From: Xanthomonas sp. DAR 34887 | Lineage (GTDB): Bacteria; Pseudomonadota; Gammaproteobacteria; Xanthomonadales; Xanthomonadaceae | Reading direction: 5' to 3' | Length of the DNA: 64,000 bases | Assembly (NCBI RefSeq): GCF_041245805.1 | Contig: NZ_CP162490.1 | Span: 2,643,001 to 2,707,000 of the forward strand | In this document: positions 17,567 through 24,894 of the stretch, in pieces | Numbering within the stretch: the first letter of the stretch is position 1 | Layout: each line of letters begins with the position of its first letter | Made by a program: the position numbers and the translations under genes | Notes under the pieces: model-generated | Database searches by the model: none | What the model was told of the DNA's origin: nothing | What the model saw: the letters and a program-made list of their open reading frames with translations, nothing else

Positions 17567-19291
17567 ATGTGGAATCCCGCTGTCCCCGTGTCGCCAGACG
17601 ACGAACTTCCGTCGCGCCTGGGCGCGGGCCACCCCGCGCTGACCGGGATGATCGCCGAGTCGCTGGCCGGCGGGCCGGGGGTGATGCTGCTGCACATCGA
17701 CATCGACCATTTCGCCTCGATCAACGAGAACATGAGCGCGGAAGTGGGCGACCACGCGCTGGCGCTGCTGGCGCAGCGGCTGCAGGCGCACCTGCGCGGG
17801 CGCGGCCTGCTGTGGCGCCACGGCAGCGACGAGCTGGTCATGGCGGTGCCGCGTACCGCCGACGTGCCGCCGCCGGAGGCCTTCGCCGAAGAGATCCGGC
17901 AGCAGATCGAACTGCCGCTGTCGGTGCTGCCGTACACCTTGTTCATGACCGGCAAGATCGGCGTGAGCCTGTGCCCGGAACACTCCGCGCGGCTGTCCAC
18001 GCTGCTCGACTACGCCGAGGACGCGGTCTACCAGGCCGCGCGCGAAGGCGGCAACATGGTGCGCCTGTACGCGGCCGACGGCCCGCCCAGCGCGCACAGC
18101 GAGAGCATCATCTCGCGGCAGATCGTCGATGCGATCCCCAACGGCGAATTGCGCCTGCGCTACCAGCCGATGGTCAGCGCCCGCGACGGCCGCGTGGTCG
18201 GCATGGAATCGCTGCTGCGCTGGCAGTCGCCGACGCTGGGCATCCTGGTGCCGGAACGGTTCATGCGTACCGCCGAGCGGCTGGGCGTGATCGTGCAGAT
18301 CGGCACCTGGGTGATGGAAGGCGCGCTGCGCCAGGCGCGGCTGTGGCGCGATCAGGGCTTCGACGACTTCACCATCGCGGTCAACGTCTCCACCCTGCAG
18401 CTGCTGCGCCCGACCTTCTTCAACGAAGTGATGTCGGCGCTGCAGGCGGCCGGCGTGCCGCCGCAGATGATGGTGCTGGAGATCAACGAAAGCGCGCTGA
18501 CCAACAACGTCAACTTCGTCCACGAGACCCTGGCCAACCTGTGCCGCGAAGGCATCAGCCTGAGCCTGGACAACTTCGGCACCGGCGATTCCAGCCTCAG
18601 CGCGCTGGTGCGCTATCCGGTGGACAAGCTGAAGATCGACCGCAGCTTCATCAAGAGCGCGCCGGCCGGCAACCGCGAGGCGGCGATCGCCCGCGCGATC
18701 ATCGCCATGGGCCACCAGCTGGGCATGGTGGTGATCGCCAACGGCGTCGAATCGCAGGCGCAGCTGGGTTTCCTGCGCCGCAACGACTGCGACATCTTCC
18801 AGGGATATCTGTTCGGCGAGCCGATGTCGGCCGAGGCCGCGGGCATGGCGCTGCGGCGCCGCTACCTGCGCCCGGAATCGTTCACCGAGACCCGCCCGGA
18901 CCGCACCTTGCTGCTGCTCGACGACGAGGAGAACGTGCTGCGCTCGCTGGTGCGCCTGTTCCGCCGCGACGGCTACCGGATCCTGGCCGCCGGCAACGTG
19001 CGCGACGCCTTCGACCTGCTCGCCACCAACGACGTGCAGGTGATCCTGTCCGACCAGCGCATGTCCGACATGAGCGGCACCGAGTTCCTGGGCCGGGTGA
19101 AGATGCTCTACCCCGACACCATCCGCCTCGTGCTGTCCGGCTACACCGACCTGGCCACGGTCACCGACGCGATCAACCGCGGCGCGATCTACCGCTTCCT
19201 GACCAAACCCTGGAACGACGACGAACTGCGCGAACACATCCGCCAGGCGTTCCGCACGCACGACGAACAGCGGCGGGATGCGGGGCCCTGA
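17567..19291 (+). CDS. Degenerate GGDEF-EAL protein with C-terminal receiver domain
   Basis: 574 residues in the unusual order GGDEF-EAL-REC. The GGDEF motif is GSDEL (86-90) without an I-site. In the EAL domain the signature is E214-S-L, the metal-binding DD pair is D335-N336 (LDNFGTG), and EGVE has become N392-GVE. KIDRSF and QGYLFGEP are kept. The C-terminal receiver has phospho-acceptor D496 (LSDQRMSDMSG) and the IYRFLTKPW end. Both enzymatic domains are probably inactive, so a phosphorylation-gated c-di-GMP effector is the best inference. It is co-transcribed with the kinase 5 nt upstream. Confidence 0.9.
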   Translation: MWNPAVPVSPDDELPSRLGAGHPALTGMIAESLAGGPGVMLLHIDIDHFASINENMSAEVGDHALALLAQRLQAHLRGRGLLWRHGSDELVMAVPRTADVPPPEAFAEEIRQQIELPLSVLPYTLFMTGKIGVSLCPEHSARLSTLLDYAEDAVYQAAREGGNMVRLYAADGPPSAHSESIISRQIVDAIPNGELRLRYQPMVSARDGRVVGMESLLRWQSPTLGILVPERFMRTAERLGVIVQIGTWVMEGALRQARLWRDQGFDDFTIAVNVSTLQLLRPTFFNEVMSALQAAGVPPQMMVLEINESALTNNVNFVHETLANLCREGISLSLDNFGTGDSSLSALVRYPVDKLKIDRSFIKSAPAGNREAAIARAIIAMGHQLGMVVIANGVESQAQLGFLRRNDCDIFQGYLFGEPMSAEAAGMALRRRYLRPESFTETRPDRTLLLLDDEENVLRSLVRLFRRDGYRILAAGNVRDAFDLLATNDVQVILSDQRMSDMSGTEFLGRVKMLYPDTIRLVLSGYTDLATVTDAINRGAIYRFLTKPWNDDELREHIRQAFRTHDEQRRDAGP

Positions 19292-19297
19292 GGGGCT

Positions 19298-19422
19298 GGG
19301 ATTCGGGATTCGGCATTGGGGATTCGTAAAAGCGCGGTGTCGGCATTTCATTGACACGCACGGACCGGATCAGCAAACGCAAAACCGCTTTTGCCAATCC
19401 CCAATCCCCAATCCCGAATCCC
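19298..19422. repeat. Inverted pair of GGGATTC-type repeats between convergent genes
   Basis: Arms of about 37 nt (19298-19334 and 19386-19422), made of tandem GGGATTCGGGATT units ending in TAAAAGCG/CGCTTTT, fold onto each other across a 51-nt spacer. They lie exactly between the stop codons of two convergent genes, suggesting a bidirectional terminator built from a dispersed xanthomonad repeat. A similar pair follows flgE. Confidence 0.75.
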
Positions 19423-19427
19423 TGCCG

Positions 19428-20666
19428 TTATTTCGGCTGCCTCACCGGAATCACGATCCGGAAGCTGGAGCCCTCGCCGACGGTGCTGGTCACGTCGATG
19501 CGGCCGTGGTGCTTGTTGATGATGCCGTAGGAGATCGACAGGCCCAGGCCGGTGCCGCTGCCGACCGGCTTGGTGGTGAAGAACGGATCGAAGATGCGCT
19601 GCAGCAGATCCGCCGGAATGCCGGCGCCGGAATCCTTGAACTCGATCCAGACCTCCTCGCCGTCCTGACCGGTGCTGACCACGATGGTGCCGCGCTCACC
19701 GATCGCCTGGCCGGCGTTGAGCAGCAGGTTCATGTACACCTGGTTGAGCTCGGACGGCAGGCACTCGACCAGCGGCAGGTTGCCGTAGTGGCGGTCCAGG
19801 GTGACCTTGTACTTGAGCTCGTTCCAGATGATGTTGATCGTGGACTCGAGTCCGGAATGCAGGTCCACCAGCTTCCACGATTCCTCGCGGCCGGAGTACG
19901 AGAAATCCTTGAGGTCGCGCACGATGCGCGTCACCCGCTCGATGCCCTCGCGCGATTCGGCCATCAGCTGCGGCAGGTCGCGGCTGATGAAGTCGATGTC
20001 GAAACGGTTGCGGATGTCGTCGATTTCCGGGATCAGCGCCTTCGGATCCGGCGCGCGCAAGGCGCGTTCGTAGGCTTCGATCAGGGTGAACAGGCTGCGC
20101 AGGTACTCCTGCAGGCTGCCCAGGTTGGAATGCACGTAGCCGATCGGGTTGTTGATCTCGTGCGCGACGCCGGCGGCGAGCTGGCCGATCGAGGCCATCT
20201 TCTCGGACTGCAGCAGCTTTTCCTGCGCGCCGTTGAGGCGCAGATAGGCCTGACGCAACTCGGCATGGCGTTGCTGCAGTTCCTGTTCGTAGTCCTGCTG
20301 GCCTTCGATGCCCTGGATCAGCACCAGATAGTGGCTATCGTCGCCGTCGGCATGGAAATACAGATGCGCCAGCACCACGTGTTCATCGGTCGGCAGGCTG
20401 CCGCTCCAGCGGCCGGTGCTGCGCGCCTGCGACAGCGCATCGCTGGGCAGCCACTGCGCCAGGCGTTCGCCCAGGGCGCGGTCGTCGAAGACCTCGGCAT
20501 TGCACAGGTGGCCGCGGGCGGCACGGTTGGCCAGCAGCAGGCGGCCGTCGGCGCGGAACAGCAACAGGCCTTCGTCGATCAGCTCGCTCAGCGCGAGCAG
20601 GCTCCTGCGCGAAGGCAACGGCACCGGATCGGTGTAATCGGGATCGGCAAAATTCACGAATGGCAA
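19428..20666 (-). CDS. Soluble PAS sensor histidine kinase, NtrB-like
   Basis: 412 residues without membrane segments. A PAS-like domain (about 25-120) is followed by a coiled coil (QDYEQELQQRHAELRQAYLRLN) and HisKA with H169 in AAGVAHEINNPIGYV. The ATPase domain has the N-box NQVYMNLLLNAGQAI, DSGAGIP and the FFTTKPVGSGTGLGLSI lid. It ends opposite the GGDEF-EAL-REC gene, whose receiver could be a substrate; that pairing is inference from proximity only. A cytosolic signal is likely. Confidence 0.9.
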   Translation of the reverse strand: MPFVNFADPDYTDPVPLPSRRSLLALSELIDEGLLLFRADGRLLLANRAARGHLCNAEVFDDRALGERLAQWLPSDALSQARSTGRWSGSLPTDEHVVLAHLYFHADGDDSHYLVLIQGIEGQQDYEQELQQRHAELRQAYLRLNGAQEKLLQSEKMASIGQLAAGVAHEINNPIGYVHSNLGSLQEYLRSLFTLIEAYERALRAPDPKALIPEIDDIRNRFDIDFISRDLPQLMAESREGIERVTRIVRDLKDFSYSGREESWKLVDLHSGLESTINIIWNELKYKVTLDRHYGNLPLVECLPSELNQVYMNLLLNAGQAIGERGTIVVSTGQDGEEVWIEFKDSGAGIPADLLQRIFDPFFTTKPVGSGTGLGLSISYGIINKHHGRIDVTSTVGEGSSFRIVIPVRQPK

Positions 20667-20718
20667 CGGGTAACGAGCGGACGCTCAATATACGCCGATG
20701 GCATCGCCAGATGCGTGG

Positions 20719-20739
20719 ATGCCGGCGTGAAGCCGGCAT
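20719..20739 (-). terminator. Hairpin after flgN
   Basis: ATGCCGGC and GCCGGCAT form an 8-bp stem with loop GTGAA, 23 nt past the flgN stop on the minus strand. No T tract follows. It may end the flgMN transcript. Confidence 0.45.
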
Positions 20740-20761
20740 GCGCTGAGGCGATGGGCGTTGC

Positions 20762-21106
20762 TCAGGCGATCGCCAGCGGGCGGCTCATCCGCAACGTGCT
20801 GGACTGGCCGTTGGCATCGTAGGACGAGGCGCTCTCGCTGCGGCCCAGGTGCCGCAGCGCCCAGTTGACTTCGCGCCGCCGCCGCGACAACAACGCGCCG
20901 TTGGCGCGGTTGGCGTCGGCCAGCTCGCGCAGCAACGACTCGGCCTCGGCACCGGCCGGCACGTTGGCCTCCAGCGCCCGCAGCGCGGCCAGCTTGTCGC
21001 CGGTCGCCTGCATCAGGCCTTCCACGTTGTGATCCAACAGGGCCTGCCGTTCGCCGGCGAGCGCGTCGCTGAGCTGTTGCAAGGGGTTGGTCACGGTCGT
21101 GTTCAT
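20762..21106 (-). CDS. flgN: Flagellar export chaperone FlgN
   Basis: 114-residue helical cytoplasmic chaperone for the hook-filament junction proteins FlgK and FlgL. It has the family layout of an N-terminal coiled region (LQQLSDALAGERQALLDHN) and a helical second half ending SSYDANGQ before a flexible tail. It overlaps the end of flgM by 4 nt, giving the standard flgMN pair, and both are read from the sigma-28 promoter upstream of flgM. Confidence 0.88.
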   Translation of the reverse strand: MNTTVTNPLQQLSDALAGERQALLDHNVEGLMQATGDKLAALRALEANVPAGAEAESLLRELADANRANGALLSRRRREVNWALRHLGRSESASSYDANGQSSTLRMSRPLAIA

Positions 21107-21420
21107 GCGCTGAGCTGCTGATCCAGGTCCAGCATGCGGCTGGCGATGACGTCGGGGTTGATCTTGTAACTGCCGCTCTGCAGCGCGCTGCGCACAGACT
21201 CGACGCGGTTGCTGTCCACCGCCGGCGCCGCCGCCAGTTCGCGCTGCAGGCTTTGCAGCCCGGACGCTTCGCCGGTCAGGCGCAGGCTGTCGGTCGCGGC
21301 CGTGGCGCCCACCGCATTCGCCTTGCCGTCCTCGGACGCGCCGGAGGCGGCCTTGGTGTTGACGGTCGAAGTGCGAAGGGTGGCCTGGGTGGGCGAGTTC
21401 CCTTCAATTTTCTGGCTCAT
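21103..21420 (-). CDS. flgM: Anti-sigma-28 factor FlgM
   Basis: 105-residue protein that holds FliA inactive until it is exported through the finished hook. The N-terminal half is low-complexity and disordered. The C-terminal half carries the sigma-binding helices, ending VRSALQSGSYKINPDVIASRMLDLDQQL, the most conserved part of the family. A sigma-28 promoter directly upstream gives the classic feedback loop on FliA. Confidence 0.93.
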   Translation of the reverse strand: MSQKIEGNSPTQATLRTSTVNTKAASGASEDGKANAVGATAATDSLRLTGEASGLQSLQRELAAAPAVDSNRVESVRSALQSGSYKINPDVIASRMLDLDQQLSA

Positions 21421-21440
21421 GACGAAATCCTGCTACGGGT

Positions 21441-21467
21441 TCGGTGTAGGTAACGGCCCTACACCGA
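21441..21467. promoter_or_regulatory. Perfect inverted repeat over the flgM -10 region
   Basis: TCGGTGTAGG, 7 nt, then its exact complement CCTACACCGA (10-bp arms). It covers the GCCGTTAC element of the flgM sigma-28 promoter and its start site. It could be an operator or a 5' stem-loop on the flgM leader. Confidence 0.5.
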
Positions 21468-21476
21468 CGAACTTTA
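21450..21476 (-). promoter_or_regulatory. Sigma-28 promoter of flgMN
   Basis: Read on the minus strand: TAAA (21476-21473), 15 nt, GCCGTTAC (21457-21450). Predicted start near 21443, about 23 nt before the flgM ATG. It resembles the second fliC promoter (GCCGTTAT). Confidence 0.75.
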
Positions 21477-21485
21477 GGCCCGATC

Positions 21486-22130
21486 TCAACGCGTCACAAA
21501 AACGTCGCCATTCTGTGACACAGTTCCCTGAACGACGCGGCGTGACGACAGGTTCTCGACGGTCACCCGCTCGTTCTCGCCGCCGTCGCTGAGCGCGCGA
21601 CCGGCCATCCGCACTTCCAGCGCCCCGTTGCGCGCCACCAGCGCCACATTGTCGCCGCGCCGCACCAGCCGCTGCGCGACCAGATCGCTGGCCGACAGCA
21701 AGGTGCCGGCCGGCAAGGTCCGCCGCACCACTCTGCCGATCGCCGCGGCCGGATCGGTCATTGCCGCCCCGACGATCCGCGCCGCGTCGCGTTTCTCGAT
21801 GACCATATCGGCGGCATCGACGGTTTCTCCAGCGGCCAGGCCGCGGGCCAGCACCAGCACGTTCTGCAGGCGGCGTACCTTGACCGGCACGAACAGGCGC
21901 CAGCCGGCCTCGCGCGGGCAACTCACTTCCACCGTCGTGGTCCCGGTCGGCTGCGCCTGCAACCCCACCGGGCACAACGGCACGCGCACGGATGGGTCCA
22001 GCGTCGCCTCGGCTTCGGCATCGGCGCCGAGCGTGGACAGCGCCGCGGCGCGGATCGACTCCACCGACTGGAATTCCGCGGCCCAGGCCGGCAGCGCCGC
22101 CAGCAGGACCACTAACAGGATCAGGCGCAT
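21486..22130 (-). CDS. flgA: Flagellar P-ring assembly chaperone FlgA
   Basis: 214-residue periplasmic protein that assists P-ring (FlgI) polymerisation. It starts MRLILLVVLLAALPAWA, a short Sec signal peptide. A central region with conserved cysteines (VPLCPVG and VSCPREAGW) is followed by a C-terminal SAF-type domain (LAAGETVDAADM...LPAGTLLSASDL). A sigma-54 element lies about 33 nt upstream, so it is expressed with the basal-body genes rather than with flgM. Confidence 0.93.
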   Translation of the reverse strand: MRLILLVVLLAALPAWAAEFQSVESIRAAALSTLGADAEAEATLDPSVRVPLCPVGLQAQPTGTTTVEVSCPREAGWRLFVPVKVRRLQNVLVLARGLAAGETVDAADMVIEKRDAARIVGAAMTDPAAAIGRVVRRTLPAGTLLSASDLVAQRLVRRGDNVALVARNGALEVRMAGRALSDGGENERVTVENLSSRRVVQGTVSQNGDVFVTR

Positions 22131-22162
22131 GGCCGTCTCTCTAATGAAGGGTGTCGGCAAGG

Positions 22163-22181
22163 CAATGCAAAGCCCATGCCG
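22163..22181 (-). promoter_or_regulatory. Sigma-54 promoter of flgA
   Basis: Minus strand CGGCAT-GGGCT-TTGCATTG, with GG and GC 12 nt apart as in the other seven sites of this window. The predicted start is near 22155, 25 nt before the flgA ATG. Confidence 0.7.
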
Positions 22182-22212
22182 CAATTCGCGCTCCGGCGGC
22201 GACAGCCCGGCC

Positions 22213-22240
22213 TCAAGTTCCGCCGCGCAGGCGCCGATAT
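22213..22240 (+). promoter_or_regulatory. Sigma-28-like element at the start of cheV
   Basis: TCAAG (22213-22217) and GCCGATAT (22233-22240) with a 16-nt spacer. It matches the element before fliS (37172-37199) at about 21 of 28 positions. The ATG at 22239 overlaps its last two bases, so either the transcript is leaderless or the true start codon is downstream. Confidence 0.45.
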
Positions 22241-23192
22241 GAACCCCATGTCTCATGACCTGCTCAACCGAATCGACCAGCGCACCCGCTTGGCGGGCCA
22301 CAACCGGCTTGCCCTGCTGCTGTTCCGGCTGGGCGGCCGTCAGCTTTTTGGCGTGAACGTCTTCAAGGTGCAGGAAGTGCTGCGCCGGCCGGAGCTGTTC
22401 CAGGTGCCGGGGCTGCCACTGCAATTCTCCGGGGTCGCCGATGTGCGCGGCCGTTCGGTGCCGGTGCTCGATCTGGGCCTGGCGATCGGCCATCCGGAAC
22501 GCGAGACGCAGGCCGACAAGGCGCCCGGCTATCTGGTGGTCACCGAGTTCAACCGCTCGGTGCAGGGCTTCCTGGTCAGCGGCGTGGAGCGCATCGTCAA
22601 CATCGCGGTGGAGGACATCCATCCGCCGCCGGAACTGGGCGCCGAATCCAGCTACCTGACCGCGGTGACCCGCTTTCAGGGCGAGCTGATCCAGGTCATC
22701 GACGTGGAAAGCGTGCTGGCCGACATCGCCCAGAACCGGACCGACGCGCAGATCGACCCGGCACTGGCGCTCACCGGCTCTCAGCTGCAGGTACTGGTGG
22801 TGGACGACTCGCGCGTGGCGCGGCAACAGATCCGCAGCGTGCTCGACCAGCTCGGGGTCGGCGCCACCCTGCTGTCCGACGGCCGCCAGGCTTTGGACCA
22901 TCTCTTGCAGATCCATGCCGCGGGCGAGAATCCGGCCGAGCGCTACGCGATGGTTATCTCCGACATCGAGATGCCGGCGATGGACGGCTATACGCTGACG
23001 ACGGAAATCCGGCGCCACGCCGGCCTGGCCAGCCTGTACGTGCTGCTGCACACCTCGCTGTCGGGGGTGTTCAACAACGCCATGGTCGAGCGCGTCGGCG
23101 CCAACGCCTTCGTCGCCAAGTACAGCCCGCACGAACTGGCCGATTACGTGCTGGCGCGGCTGCGGGTGGTCGCCGAGGCCCAGGCCGCCTAG
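22239..23192 (+). CDS. cheV: Chemotaxis coupling protein CheV (CheW-receiver fusion)
   Basis: 317 residues linking chemoreceptors to CheA. An N-terminal CheW domain (about 1-170; LFRLGGRQLFGVNVFKVQEVL, DVRGRSVPVLDL, FQGELIQVIDVE) is followed by a receiver with VVDDSR, the acceptor Asp in ISDIEMPAMDGY and AKYSPHEL. The start is chosen at the ATG giving MNPMSHDL; the ATG at 22248 is an equal alternative. It is divergent from flgA, and its -10-like element overlaps the first start codon. Confidence 0.93.
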   Translation: MNPMSHDLLNRIDQRTRLAGHNRLALLLFRLGGRQLFGVNVFKVQEVLRRPELFQVPGLPLQFSGVADVRGRSVPVLDLGLAIGHPERETQADKAPGYLVVTEFNRSVQGFLVSGVERIVNIAVEDIHPPPELGAESSYLTAVTRFQGELIQVIDVESVLADIAQNRTDAQIDPALALTGSQLQVLVVDDSRVARQQIRSVLDQLGVGATLLSDGRQALDHLLQIHAAGENPAERYAMVISDIEMPAMDGYTLTTEIRRHAGLASLYVLLHTSLSGVFNNAMVERVGANAFVAKYSPHELADYVLARLRVVAEAQAA

Positions 23193-23203
23193 CGTTTCGC
23201 GGC

Positions 23204-23220
23204 CCCGGCGCGACGCCGGG
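23204..23220 (+). terminator. Hairpin after cheV
   Basis: CCCGGCG and CGCCGGG form a perfect 7-bp stem with a 3-nt loop, 11 nt after the cheV stop. No T tract follows. Confidence 0.45.
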
Positions 23221-23292
23221 CGCCCAGCAACATCCTCCGCCGCCACGGGGGAGGCCGCCTTCCCGCCCACGCACGGCGCCCAAGGCGCGGTT

Positions 23293-23309
23293 TTGGCACA
23301 GGCCTTGCC
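23293..23309 (+). promoter_or_regulatory. Sigma-54 promoter of the flgB operon
   Basis: TTGGCAC-AGGCC-TTGCC, the closest match to the sigma-54 consensus in the window, with GG at 23295 and GC at 23307. Start expected near 23320, about 22 nt before flgB. It should drive flgBCDE and probably beyond. Confidence 0.85.
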
Positions 23310-23341
23310 TGTCTCCCTGCAACGAACCGCGGGAGCGCGCC

Positions 23342-23746
23342 ATGCCCAATCTGATTTCATCCTACCTAGGTGTCCACGGCGACGCCCTGCCGCTGCGCGA
23401 GCAACGGATGAAGCTGATCGCCAGCAACCTCAGCAATGTCGACACGCCCGGCTACAAGGCGCAGGACCTGGATTTCGATGCGGCAATGCGCGCCGCGCAG
23501 GGCCAGCGCGACGGCAGCCAGCTGCAGGTCACCGACAGCCGCCACATCGCGGTCGGCGGCAGCGGCAACGGGCTCAATCCGTTCCAGGTCACCCGCGAAG
23601 CCAACCAGCCCAGCCTCGACGGCAATACCGTCGATGCCGACACCGAACGCGCCGCCTACGGCCGCGCCGCGCTGGAATACCGCGCTTCGCTGAGCTTCGT
23701 CGAATCCAAGGTGCGCAGCATGCTCACCGCGATCACAGGCCAATAA
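23342..23746 (+). CDS. flgB: Flagellar basal-body rod protein FlgB
   Basis: 134-residue proximal rod subunit exported by the flagellar type III system. The N-terminal rod signature LIASNLSNVDTPGYKAQDLDF and the C-terminal helix ending VESKVRSMLTAITGQ are both present. It is first in a run of same-strand genes from flgB to flgL and lies 33 nt after a sigma-54 promoter. Confidence 0.97.
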   Translation: MPNLISSYLGVHGDALPLREQRMKLIASNLSNVDTPGYKAQDLDFDAAMRAAQGQRDGSQLQVTDSRHIAVGGSGNGLNPFQVTREANQPSLDGNTVDADTERAAYGRAALEYRASLSFVESKVRSMLTAITGQ

Positions 23747-23748
23747 GC

Positions 23749-24156
23749 ATGAGCAATCTGCCGATTTTCGACGTCGCCGGCTCCGCGCTGCAAGCGCAGT
23801 CGGTACGCCTGAGCACCATCGCCAGCAACCTGGCCAACGCCGATTCGGTGGCCGGGTCGGCCGAAGCGGCCTACAAGCCGATCGAGCCGATCTTCCAGGC
23901 GGTGCGCAACCCGCACGACAGCAGCCTGACCGCGGTCAACGTCAAGGAAATCACCCAGAGCAAGGATCCGCCGATCAAGCGCTACGAGCCCGGCCATCCG
24001 CTCGCCGACACCGACGGCTACGTCTACTCGCCGGACGTGGATCCGGTGTCGCAGATGGTCAACCTGATCTCCGCCTCGCGCAACTACCAGGCAGGCGTGG
24101 AAGTCCTCAACACCGCCAAGGAACTGGCGTTGGCCACCTTGTCCATGGGCCGCTGA
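23749..24156 (+). CDS. flgC: Flagellar basal-body rod protein FlgC
   Basis: 135-residue rod subunit. The N-terminus has STIASNLANADSVAGSAEAAYKP (rod signature) and the C-terminus ends VEVLNTAKELALATLSMGR, as in other FlgC proteins. The start is 2 nt after the flgB stop, so the two are translated together. Confidence 0.96.
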   Translation: MSNLPIFDVAGSALQAQSVRLSTIASNLANADSVAGSAEAAYKPIEPIFQAVRNPHDSSLTAVNVKEITQSKDPPIKRYEPGHPLADTDGYVYSPDVDPVSQMVNLISASRNYQAGVEVLNTAKELALATLSMGR

Positions 24157-24194
24157 GCCCTCCCTCCCGCCGCCTAACGGCCTAGGACGTACCG

Positions 24195-24869
24195 ATGAGC
24201 ACCGTTTCCAGCGACATCTATTCAAGCCTCGGCTTGACCGCTTCCAGCAGCAGCACCAGCACCACCAACAAATCGTCGTCGCTGAATCAGGCCGATTTCC
24301 TGAAGCTGATGACCGAGCAGTTGCAGCACCAGGATCCGCTCAAACCGATGGACAACAGCCAGATGGTCTCGCAGATGGCGCAGCTGTCCACCGTGCAGGG
24401 CATCGGCGACCTCAACAAGACCGTGACCTCGCTGTCCGAGTCGATGAGCACCGATCAGGTCCTGCGCGGCGCCCAGCTGGTCGGGCACAAGGTGCTGGTG
24501 CCGTCGGCGACGTTGCCGCTGTACAGCGAGGGCGGCGCCAGCGGCGTGGTCGCCGCGCCCAGCGCCGGCATCGTCAACCTCACCGTCAGCGACGCCAACG
24601 GCAACGCGGTCAAGCAGATCAGCGTCAGCGCCAGCAAGGCCGGCGAAGTCAATTTCGACTGGGACGGCACCAACAGCGCCGGCGCCCGCATGCCGGCCGG
24701 CAGCTATACCGTCACCGCCACGCATACCGACAGCAGCGGCACCAACAGCACCCTGTCCACCTACGTCCAGGCCCCGGTCGAGAGCGCCACCATCGGCTCG
24801 GACGGCATCTACCTCGATCTGACCGGGCTGGGCACCGCCCCGCTCGCCAACGTGCTCCGCGTCAGCTGA
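24195..24869 (+). CDS. flgD: Flagellar hook assembly (hook cap) protein FlgD
   Basis: 224 residues. FlgD sits at the tip of the growing hook and promotes FlgE polymerisation. The conserved N-terminal export/cap region QADFLKLMTEQLQHQDPLKP is followed by a TUDOR-Fn3-like body with FDWDGTNSAGARMPAGSYTVTA. A low-complexity Ser/Thr stretch precedes residue 35. It lies 38 nt after flgC in the rod-hook operon. Confidence 0.96.
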   Translation: MSTVSSDIYSSLGLTASSSSTSTTNKSSSLNQADFLKLMTEQLQHQDPLKPMDNSQMVSQMAQLSTVQGIGDLNKTVTSLSESMSTDQVLRGAQLVGHKVLVPSATLPLYSEGGASGVVAAPSAGIVNLTVSDANGNAVKQISVSASKAGEVNFDWDGTNSAGARMPAGSYTVTATHTDSSGTNSTLSTYVQAPVESATIGSDGIYLDLTGLGTAPLANVLRVS

Positions 24870-24894
24870 GCCGGCCAATCCACAGGAGTCCATC

